Source: Streptomyces sp. SirexAA-E (lineage in GTDB: Bacteria; Actinomycetota; Actinomycetes; Streptomycetales; Streptomycetaceae). Taken from it: a stretch of DNA of 64,000 nucleotides. The notes under the pieces were generated by a model. The model was not told where the DNA came from and did no database searches. It saw nothing but the letters and a program-made list of their open reading frames with translations. Shown here piece by piece: positions 57,476 to 64,000 of this stretch (its first letter is position 1; every line of letters starts with the position of its first letter). Made by a program: the position numbers and the translations under genes. The DNA is taken from positions 7,350,441 to 7,414,440 of the forward strand of contig NC_015953.1 in NCBI RefSeq assembly GCF_000177195.2, read 5' to 3'.

Positions 57476-58273
57476 ATGACATCCACCGTGGTATCCGCCT
57501 CCGGGCCGGCCGACGAGTTTGCCGGCGTTCGAGTCCTGGTCACCGGCGGCACGAAGGGAATCGGCGCGGCTGTCGCGCTCCGGTTCGCCGAGGCCGGGGC
57601 CGACGTCGTCGTCGCGGCCCGTACGCCGGTCGACGAACCGTCGACCGGCAGGTTCGTCGCCGCCGACATTTCCACCGCCGACGGGACCGCCACCCTCGCC
57701 GCCCAGGTGACGCACATGCTCGGAGGAGTCGACGTCCTGATCAACAACGCCGGCAGCCAGACGCACATCCCCGGCGGGGCGCTCGACGCGGCCGACGACG
57801 ACTGGTACCACGACCTCGACACCAACCTGATGTCCGCCGTCCGCCTGGACCGGGCCTTGTTGCCGGGGATGATTGCGCAAAACCGCGGAGTCATCATCCA
57901 CATCACGTCGGGCCAAGCCCGTCTGCCCGGCGCCGCATCGCTCCCGTACGCGGCGGCGAAGGCCGCGACGACCGTCTACAGCAAGGGCCTGGCCAACGAG
58001 GTCGGCAAGCACGGGATCAGGGTGAACACCGTCGTCCCCGGACTCATCCAGACCCCGGCCGTCACCCGGCGTCTGGACCAGATCACTGCCGACAGCGGCC
58101 AGGACGCCGAAACGGCCCGCCGACAACTGATCGACCGGGTCGGCATCCCGCTCGGGCGCCCCGGTCGGCCCGCCGATGTCGCCGAACTCGTCGCCTTCCT
58201 CGCCTCCGACCGCGCGGCGTTCACCACCGGCAGCCAGTATGCGGTCGACGGTGGCAGCATTCCGACGGTTTAG
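57476..58273 (+). CDS. Short-chain dehydrogenase/reductase
   Basis: The 265-residue product is a classical SDR: TGGTKGIGAAVALRFAEAGADVVV (cofactor motif at about residues 23-30), LINNAGSQTHIPGG (N-N-A-G), catalytic HITSGQARLPGAASLPYAAAKAAT (Ser, Tyr and Lys), and the terminal FTTGSQYAVDGGSIPTV. GAGGGAG precedes ATG 57476. It is divergent from the TetR gene and is its likely target. The substrate is unknown. Confidence 0.93.
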   Translation: MTSTVVSASGPADEFAGVRVLVTGGTKGIGAAVALRFAEAGADVVVAARTPVDEPSTGRFVAADISTADGTATLAAQVTHMLGGVDVLINNAGSQTHIPGGALDAADDDWYHDLDTNLMSAVRLDRALLPGMIAQNRGVIIHITSGQARLPGAASLPYAAAKAATTVYSKGLANEVGKHGIRVNTVVPGLIQTPAVTRRLDQITADSGQDAETARRQLIDRVGIPLGRPGRPADVAELVAFLASDRAAFTTGSQYAVDGGSIPTV

Positions 58274-58389
58274 CCGGGGGAGAAAAACGCCTGATCGGTT
58301 CAGTGGGCGTAGACGAGCAGTGGTCGCGTGAGGGTCGCACTCCTTTTGCTGTCGCGCCGGATCGCCGCGGCGAGGGCCAGGGTCGGGAC

Positions 58390-59020
58390 GCGCTGAGTGA
58401 CTCTCGCGGATGTCGTTGACCGACTCGATCAGTTGGGACCTTCTTGAGGACCGGCTCGCCGTACCGCTGCTTCTCCCGCGTGCGTGAGGGCGCAGCAGAT
58501 CGATGACATGCCCGACGAAGGCCTTCTCGAACGGCTTGGACGTGAAGCCCTTGTCCGAGATCAGCGCGATGCCCTCATGGTCGGCGACCCCGTCTTCCGG
58601 TTGGCCAGCGCCCAGGTAACCGGAATTCCGGTCGGGGCTCGGACGCGACAAAAACCGGGTGTGGGAGGCGCAGTAGCCATAGCCTGCCCAGTCCGCGATA
58701 TTGGAGCGCTGCACGGTCGGGCGCGGCATTCCGCACGGCGCCGGGGTCGAGCCGGTGATCCAGAGGTTGCCGAACCAGAAGTCGCTGTCCATCGTCGGTT
58801 CCCGGCCCATGCGCTTGACCAGCCCGAGCGCGGAGGAGAGGCGTTTGACGCAGCCCGCGCGCTGCGGCAGGTACGGGAACATGTCCGGCAGGTGTTTGTT
58901 CGCGTAGCGCAGCCGGCGCGTCTCGGAGTGGTAGCCGAGCAGTCTCGGCCCGCTCGGCCGGACGGCGCCATTAGGTCGATGCCGGGCCCGGTGCCCGACC
59001 TTGGGCGGTAGCGGCTCGAT
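58390..59020 (-). pseudogene. IS982-family transposase remnant
   Basis: Minus-strand codons read GYHSETRRLRYANKHLPDMF, then SALGLVKRMGREPTMDSDFW and SNIADWAGYGYCASHTRF, all recognisable IS982-type transposase blocks. Later LISDKGFTSKPFEKAF and LIESVNDI appear. Between them are deletions and frameshifts: the segment after the GYGYC block loses about 40 residues and the DDE order is broken. No inverted-repeat ends are found. The element is dead. Confidence 0.8.
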
Positions 59021-59349
59021 CACCGCTCACAGCTCATCGTCGGCTTCCCATGGTTCCGTCCGCGACGCTCCGCGCCACCGGATCACCAGTCCCAGAGGGT
59101 TCCAGCCACGTCGGAGATCATTTCGTCGGAAGTTCTCGGAGCGTGTCTCGCCGCGGCCCCGGGCATGCCTCCGCGTCGTACTTCCTGGCTTCGACGGTCT
59201 TGGCTTCGGCGGTCTTGTCGACACCAACCATTTCGAGATCTTGCCGACGAGCGAGTTCCTTACACTGGTAGACCGTCATCCCGGCTGGGAATCGCGTCGC
59301 CGAACGAGCAGACGCCTCCAGTAGGTGGGCTCAGGTCGGCTGCCAGTCG

Positions 59350-59440
59350 CCCGCGGGACCAGATCAGGATGGCGGCGAGGTGCAATGCGGCCGTATACGC
59401 GATGGCGAGCTTTTCCGCCCGCATCTCCGTCGTTGCGCAC
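59350..59440 (-). pseudogene. IS5-like transposase C-terminal fragment
   Basis: About 25 minus-strand codons read RAEKLAIAYTAALHLAAILIWSR, which resembles the last helix of IS5-type transposases (compare the intact copy at 30123-31051, RYKAGVHLAALILWLRE). The rest of that element is gone. The interval 59030-59350 contains nothing else I can identify. Confidence 0.5.
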
Positions 59441-59475
59441 TACATCGGACGGCACAGGACAGAGAGGGAGGGACG

Positions 59476-60228
59476 GTGGCACTCGACATCAATGAACCGT
59501 TCGGACAGAACTGGACACACGCCGCCCAGTTCGGCATCGCGTTCGTTCTGTCCTGTGCGATCGGGCTGGAGCGGGAGATCCGCCAGAAGGCAGCCGGCCT
59601 GCGCACGTACACGATCGTCGGGCTGGGCGCGGCCCTGTTCACTCTGGTCAGCAAGTACGGGTTCAGCGACGTCCTGCTCGAGGGACGTGTGGTGCTCGAC
59701 CCTTCGCGGGTGGCGGCGCAAATCGTCTCCGGGCTCGGCTTCATCGGCGGTGGCGTCATCTTCGTCCACCGGGGTTCTGTCCGGGGCCTGACCACGGCGG
59801 CTTCCATCTGGCTCACCGCAGCGATCGGAGCGGCTGCCGGGGCCGGTCTTCCTGTTCTCGCGGCGTTGGCCACCCTCTCGTATTTCCTGGTCTCCTATGG
59901 TGTCCGACCGCTCGCCCATAGGCTTCCAGCCCTGCGCAACGTCTCCATCGGATACCGGATCACCTACACGGAGGGAACGGGCACCTTGCGGGAGTTGGTC
60001 AACCACTGCACCGGCGCCGGGTTCGCCATCTCGGAGCTGACCACCTTGACCGCCGAGGGCACGGGGACATTCCGTCGACGAAGGCGGGAGGTGGCACACT
60101 CGGTCGAAGGGACGGTAGAGATCGCACTCAACGTCCAGGGGCGTGGCGATGTGGACGCTCTCACCGCTCGACTCGCCGGTACGTCCGGGGTGCTGGCCTG
60201 CAGCAGAAATGACCTGGCCGACGAATGA
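59476..60228 (+). CDS. MgtC/SapB-family membrane protein
   Basis: The 250-residue product has four or five membrane helices with the MgtC signatures FVLSCAIGLEREIRQKAAGLRTYTIVGLGAALFTLVS and IVSGLGFIGGGVIFVHRGSVRGLTTAASIWLTAAIGAAAGAG. A soluble C-terminal domain (about residues 155-250) with an ACT-like pattern follows. GAGGGAGGG precedes GTG 59476. Members are linked to magnesium limitation and intracellular survival in pathogens; the role in Streptomyces is not established. It sits between transposon remnants. Confidence 0.92.
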   Translation: MALDINEPFGQNWTHAAQFGIAFVLSCAIGLEREIRQKAAGLRTYTIVGLGAALFTLVSKYGFSDVLLEGRVVLDPSRVAAQIVSGLGFIGGGVIFVHRGSVRGLTTAASIWLTAAIGAAAGAGLPVLAALATLSYFLVSYGVRPLAHRLPALRNVSIGYRITYTEGTGTLRELVNHCTGAGFAISELTTLTAEGTGTFRRRRREVAHSVEGTVEIALNVQGRGDVDALTARLAGTSGVLACSRNDLADE

Positions 60229-60475
60229 CTTGGCCGTGTTCCGCGGTCACGGACCACGGTGCAGCAGGCGCGGCATCCAGCCGCCGACGTCAGTGACGGA
60301 ACGGAGGCTGGGAGGCCCGGGGGACAGCCTGTACTCCGGCCAGGTGGTGTCCCCGGAGCCGGGCAGCAAGGCCGCAGCGGGCACGCCCTCGACGAGCATG
60401 CGCGGACCGACCTCCGGGTCACCCTTCGACATGATCCGCCAGGCCGCCGAGGAAGCCCGCAGCGCCGCGCTCCGG

Positions 60476-61993
60476 CTACCGGTTGCCGCGGGTCACCGTG
60501 CTCGACGCCTCGACCGTGTCCACCACAAGCCAGTGCTCCGAGAGGTAGTGGACCTCGTCACCCGCGTAACCGAGCACGTACTGGACGTTCCCGACCTGGT
60601 CGGGCAGGACATCCTCCAGGACGAACGTTCCGTCCTCGGCGACCGGGACCGGTGGCAGGTCGGCGACCTCCAGGCCATTCAGCCGCTGCACCGTGATCCG
60701 CGGTGCCTCGGTAGGTGCCAGTCCGTCCAGGTCCAGTCGTCCGGTCACCCTGAACGGCCCCCCGGCGACGGCCGGGCCGTGCGTCACGTCCACGAAGCGC
60801 GACGGGGCCAGGGCCTCCCGGGTCTGGATCGTGTGCAGCCAGAACCGCGTGCCCTCCTGGTCGGAGGTCACGACGAAGAGCTGTTGTCCGTCCCCGGAGA
60901 ACTCCATGCCCCGCGGGACCACGCGTTGGCCCGCGGTCTCGTCCTCGAAGCTGATGCGTAGCGGCTGCCGCTCGACAGACGGGTCGGCGAACGCCAGGGT
61001 GAGGTCGGCTGTATCGCCCGATGCGGCGCCGCCTTGGGCGAACCACTTGCCGTCGGGGCTGAAGGCGACGGCGGTGGGCGCCACGCCCTCCGGCAGCGGC
61101 GCGTAGTGATTCTCGAGGAAGCGGGCGTCGTGGCCGCTGAGCAGCACGGTCCCCCGGACCCCGTCGGCGACCGCGAGGACGGAGCCGTCCGCGGAGAAGT
61201 CGGCGTCCCGGAAGTCCATGCCCCGGTCCGTGCCGTCCTCGGTGAACCGGCGCTCGCCCAGGAACTCCAGCAGGCTCCCGTCCGCCCCGTCCGTCACCCG
61301 GTAGATCCCCAGGTCGGGATCGGCGGTCGGGGACCAGCGCTCCGGAGCGGTCACCAGCAGACCTCCGGGCCCTCCCTCGAGATGCATGGGGGTGCTCGAG
61401 TACATGACCTCCCCGGCCTGGCCGCCCTCGGTCGTCGCGGCGACACCTACACTGCCCAGCGCGTCGGCGCAGCCCTCTGGCGACGCGGCCGGCCGGCTGG
61501 TGAAGAACAACCGCCCGCCGGTGTGTACCAGTTCCCGCCCACAGCCGTCGGCCGGCGCCGGAATCGGGTCGAGGGGGTACAAGGACCCGTTCCGGTGGGA
61601 GAAGTTCGCGATGTGGTCCGCCTGCCCGGCATAGACCTTCGTGCTGTCCGGCTCCACCGCGACGCCGGACAGGGGAGCGGCCATGTGGGCGCTCGCGACT
61701 GCGGGTCCGGCGCCCCCGTAGAGCACGCCGACCAGCTCGCCGTCCCGCGACCCGTCCGGATAGACCCGGTCGCCGGCGATCCACACGCGCTGGCCGACGT
61801 CGTCCACCGTCATTTGGGTGAACGACGCGGCAGACAACTCCGTGCCCGGGCCCGACGGCACCACGGCCGTCGCAGCGGTGTCCGGAGCGGCGGACCTCTG
61901 GGCCGCGGATGCGGTGCCGGTCACCGTCGTCAGCGCCGACCCGGCCAGTGCGCCGGCCACCAGCACCGCCGTTAGCCTGCGTCCTCTTCCCAA
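60476..61993 (-). CDS. Secreted beta-propeller protein
   Basis: The product of about 505 residues begins with a signal peptide (GRGRRLTAVLVAGALAGSALTTVTGTASA) and then shows propeller-type repeats with D-G and F-S-P-D-G turns: VWIAGDRVYPDGSRDGEL, SGVAVEPDSTKVYAGQA, DADFSADGSVLAVADGVRG, TAVAFSPDGKWFAQGG and GMEFSGDGQQLFVVTSD. The last 100 residues (RFVDVTHGPAVAGGPFRVTG to VDTVEASSTV) look like an Ig-like domain. TTG 61993 with GAGGA fits best; GTG 62017 or the frame start at 62080 are alternatives. Function is unknown. Confidence 0.75.
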   Translation of the reverse strand: MGRGRRLTAVLVAGALAGSALTTVTGTASAAQRSAAPDTAATAVVPSGPGTELSAASFTQMTVDDVGQRVWIAGDRVYPDGSRDGELVGVLYGGAGPAVASAHMAAPLSGVAVEPDSTKVYAGQADHIANFSHRNGSLYPLDPIPAPADGCGRELVHTGGRLFFTSRPAASPEGCADALGSVGVAATTEGGQAGEVMYSSTPMHLEGGPGGLLVTAPERWSPTADPDLGIYRVTDGADGSLLEFLGERRFTEDGTDRGMDFRDADFSADGSVLAVADGVRGTVLLSGHDARFLENHYAPLPEGVAPTAVAFSPDGKWFAQGGAASGDTADLTLAFADPSVERQPLRISFEDETAGQRVVPRGMEFSGDGQQLFVVTSDQEGTRFWLHTIQTREALAPSRFVDVTHGPAVAGGPFRVTGRLDLDGLAPTEAPRITVQRLNGLEVADLPPVPVAEDGTFVLEDVLPDQVGNVQYVLGYAGDEVHYLSEHWLVVDTVEASSTVTRGNR

Positions 61994-62080
61994 CGTGTTC
62001 CTCAACGCTGATCCCACCCCTGATGTCGGCTCGCCGCCACGGGTCGGGCGGCACTCATGTGGATACGAAAGCGTCGTCAA

Positions 62081-62461
62081 CGAGCTTTCACAAGCCGTTT
62101 GTTGTCAAGCACGGCCGCGTGGTGCTCATGGGTGGCGTCGACATGCTCGATGGCGACGACCTCGCGGCTCCCGTGCCCATGGATCAGGCGCGAATCGATC
62201 ACCATGCGCGGGCAGTGGATATATCCGCGCACAGCCAAAGTCGGCACCATCCAACTCCTGGCCTCGGGTGCTCTGGATCTGGTCCCTGAACGAGTCCGGT
62301 CGTTCCGCCTCGAGCCTGTCGTCGACGCTGTCTCGTACGCACCGCGCACCGCGCACCGCGGCCCGTTCGACCGCACCAGCCTCCCCTCCGTGAACAGGTG
62401 AGGGCGCAGTGAGCCGTGCGGCGCCAGGCGGAGGGGGTGGCGCCGGGAGGCGGGCGCGGGC
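62081..62461. other. Region of uncertain content
   Basis: A minus-strand stretch near 62080-62230 reads RGYIHCPRMVIDSRLIHGHG and continues to DATHEHHAAVLDNKRLVKA. It looks coding-like but I cannot name it, and it has no ribosome site. The rest is featureless. It is probably more debris. Confidence 0.3.
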
Positions 62462-62674
62462 GATGAGGCCCTGTCGCGCTGGGACTACCAGCGGCTCATG
62501 AAGATCGAGTGGGACGCCGGTGGCCCCGTCCGGGCCATGGACGTCGGCGTCGAGCTTGGCATCGAGGCCGAGGTGAAGGGCGGACTGGAGCCGCTGCACG
62601 GCAAGTTGAGCAAGCTCGCCGGGCGGGGCCGGCTGCGCGAACTGCCTGACGGACGCTTCCAGATCGCACCGTAG
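62462..62674 (+). pseudogene. Gene fragment of mobile-element type
   Basis: Plus-strand codons read WDYQRLMKIEWDAGGPVRAM, then DVGVELGIEAEVKGGLEPLHGKLSKLAGRG and RLRELPDGRF before a stop. I recall such a winged-helix-like tail at the C-terminus of proteins carried on Streptomyces mobile elements and plasmids, but only about 65 codons remain and there is no start. The assignment is tentative. Confidence 0.4.
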
Positions 62675-62732
62675 GGACGAGGGCCGTGCCCGTAACGGGC
62701 ATGCCCCCGGCGGCCGTTGGCTCGACGTGTAC

Positions 62733-62903
62733 ATGAAGGGGATCGACGAGCTCGCTGTGGACACCGGCTGCCCTGTCTACCAGTGCCGCCTGCCGGTGTC
62801 CCGAAGAACCAACGAATACTGCACCGATCTGCTGAGCCGCCGCCTGAAGAAGATCGGTTCCCGCAGCCGAGCGCATCCTCACCACCTCGAGCTCTCACGC
62901 TGA
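62733..62903 (+). pseudogene. Transposase N-terminal fragment
   Basis: Fifty-six codons from ATG 62733 include CRLPVSRRTNEYCTDLLSRR and LKKIGSRSR, which resembles the first helices of IS5-type DDE transposases (LPLSRRTLxxxxxLLRxHRxxIGSRWR). The following catalytic domain is absent. Confidence 0.45.
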
Positions 62904-62914
62904 CAGATGATCAG

Positions 62915-63110
62915 TCACACTCGGCGCGGTACGGCCCCGTCCTGCCAGCGGTAGAGGTCGCGCAGCAGGGAAATCTCGGCGCCGTGATGGATCAGCTCCC
63001 TGTTGACGTGCAGAACCCTGTTCTCCATGGGAAACGGCTCGGGACCCACGGTGGGCGGATTGTCCAGGTCGGCGTCCGAGAGCTCGCGGACCACCCGTGA
63101 ACGGCCCGCT
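62915..63110 (-). pseudogene. DinB-family C-terminal fragment
   Basis: Minus-strand codons read VRELSDADLDNPPTVGPEPF and then LHVNRELIHHGAEISLLRDLYRW, a typical DinB C-terminal helix with the two metal-binding histidines. Upstream of about 63110 the match jumps to another frame (EDVGGLLGVGERAV) and is then lost. It is a second, decayed relative of the intact DinB gene at 3877-4596. Confidence 0.6.
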
Positions 63111-63194
63111 CGCCGACACCCAGTAGCCCGCCGACGTCCTCTACCCCATCCATACCGCAGGCGCCGAGAACACCGAGCCCGCACGCGCGACAGC

Positions 63195-63579
63195 CCCTCT
63201 GTCGGCGACGCGGATGTCGGTTCGGTCGGCGGCCGCGGCAGAGAAGGTGTAGTGACCGCGGTCGGCGCGACGTCGTGCGTCGCGGACCACGTGCCACTCG
63301 GCGAACGGGCGAATGATCTTCTTCTGGTGCGGCGGCAGCGGCTTTAGCGCGGCGTCCAGCCAGAGTCGGAGACGGGCGAAGTTCTCTTGTCGGCGGGCAG
63401 GACACCGGAGGCGACGAGGATCTCGCGGACGTGACGGGCGGCCGCGTCCTGGGGCGGGTTGTCCACCGTGTCGTGGGTCAGAGGTTGTCGATGCCGGCGA
63501 GGGCCTGGACGAGGGGATCGAGCTGAGGGCTGATCGTTCCGTCCTTGCGGCGGAGGAGATCTTGAACTCGGTCGTTCAT
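63195..63579 (-). pseudogene. Site-specific recombinase-like gene fragment
   Basis: ATG 63579 opens MNDRVQDLLRRKDGTISPQLDPLVQALAGI. The sequence later changes frame and continues as LRLWLDAALKPLPPHQKKII and RPFAEWHVVRDARRRADRGHYT. I recall this order of blocks in the N-terminal half of integrase-like proteins on Streptomyces plasmids and in chromosome arms. A deletion of perhaps 40 residues and at least one frameshift separate the blocks. The catalytic C-terminal domain is absent. Confidence 0.45.
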
Positions 63580-64000
63580 GACGCCGAGGGTATGACGCAC
63601 GCGGCGCGGCTACCCTTCATCGACCCGGAGTCGGACCACCCCTGCCGCTGGTACTGCGCTGGGGGCGCCCCGGCCGAAGGCTGGGGGACGCCGGCAACGC
63701 CGCAAAAGTGCGTGCCACACCCCAACCTAACGAAGCACTCCTCATAGGAGCCGATCATTGTGGCGTAGTCCGTGTATCCCTCCGCGCCACCCGCGAAGCG
63801 CGTGTCGCGGTTGTCGGCGGCGAGAGGATGGCCGTGGGTGAACCGATCGACGAGGTCCGGGTTGGCGATGAAGGGGGCGCCGAAGGAAACCGCGTCGGCC
63901 AGTTGCCGTTCGAGCAGCTCGTTGCCGCTCGCTTGCGTGAAGCCGAGGTTGGCGATGACGGCGCCGCGGTAATGGGCGCGGTAGCGGGTGAACGCGGTGA
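63576..64000 (-). CDS. Old-yellow-enzyme (NADH:flavin oxidoreductase) C-terminal part, 5' end outside window
   Basis: From the right edge the minus-strand frame reads TAFTRYRAHYRGAVIANLGF, then TQASGNELLERQLADAVSFGAPFIANPDLVDRFTHGH and FAGGAEGYTDYA, the C-terminal FMN-phosphate-binding end of alkene-reductase/NemA-type flavoproteins. Family members normally stop a few residues after G-Y-T-D-Y. Here the stop is missing and the frame runs on antisense to the recombinase fragment, ending at 63576 about 60 residues later. The gene's 3' end has therefore been altered, although the catalytic domain may be whole. Confidence 0.7.
   Translation of the reverse strand, partial: TAFTRYRAHYRGAVIANLGFTQASGNELLERQLADAVSFGAPFIANPDLVDRFTHGHPLAADNRDTRFAGGAEGYTDYATMIGSYEECFVRLGCGTHFCGVAGVPQPSAGAPPAQYQRQGWSDSGSMKGSRAACVIPSAS

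Noticed and set aside
1..64000. CRISPR arrays, rRNA or tRNA genes
   Set aside because: No regularly spaced repeats and no recognisable rRNA or tRNA cloverleaf sequence noticed on either strand by eye.

Overview
The window is high-GC actinobacterial DNA and almost certainly Streptomyces. Evidence: strong third-position GC bias, GTG and TTG starts, purine-rich Shine-Dalgarno sites, and above all a tap-tpg pair (telomere-associated protein and telomere terminal protein) at the left edge, a pair found in linear Streptomyces replicons. It probably lies in a chromosome arm or on a large linear plasmid. The content fits an arm: transport and sugar operons, many one-gene units, transposon remnants and numerous decayed genes.

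Layout. 1-2.6 kb: tap (5'-truncated by the window edge) and tpg. 2.7-9.4 kb: acetyltransferases, a DinB protein, a cupin, a DoxX membrane protein and an F420-type oxidoreductase, with four frameshifted or truncated genes and a LacI fragment. 9.5-12.05 kb: a DeoR regulator divergent from a ruined amino-sugar/tagatose-type operon in which the ROK kinase is intact but both flanking genes look internally deleted. 12.7-21.6 kb: a secreted ricin-lectin propeller protein and a LacI-controlled galactoside operon (binding protein, two permeases, GH35 beta-galactosidase). 21.7-27.1 kb: an SsuA/NMT1-type ABC importer divergent from a DcuS/DcuR-like two-component system. 27.2-33.3 kb: a membrane protein, paired CrcB fluoride channels, an Mrr-like nuclease with an IS5-family element inserted at its stop codon, and small secreted, membrane and decayed genes. 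33.6-38.6 kb: a stand-alone class I HMG-CoA reductase, a NarL-type two-component system and a secreted TAP-type peptidase.

39.1-51.2 kb is the most distinctive block, a compact putative biosynthetic cluster with no PKS or NRPS megasynthase. On the minus strand, in order: a 49-codon peptide, ATP-grasp ligase, clavaminate-synthase-like Fe(II)/2-oxoglutarate oxygenase, SDR, class III aminotransferase, KAS III, acyl-CoA dehydrogenase, MFS exporter, FemAB-like acyltransferase and FlK-like thioesterase. Divergent from it are a two-HTH regulator carrying a TTA codon and a BKACE-family enzyme. The gene set suggests CoA-linked assembly and amination of a short acyl chain, hydroxylation and amide ligation; the product is unknown.

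51.8-58.3 kb holds cell-wall enzymes (SLT lysozyme-like, D,D-carboxypeptidase), an ECF41 (SigJ) sigma factor divergent from its AhpD-like target with a recognisable ECF41-type promoter on each side, a YeaQ-type membrane protein, and a TetR-SDR pair. 58.3-64 kb is an insertion-sequence and gene graveyard around an MgtC/SapB protein and a secreted beta-propeller protein, ending in the C-terminal part of an old-yellow-enzyme gene that runs off the window.

All family assignments come from reading motifs and recalled family sequences. No database search was run.
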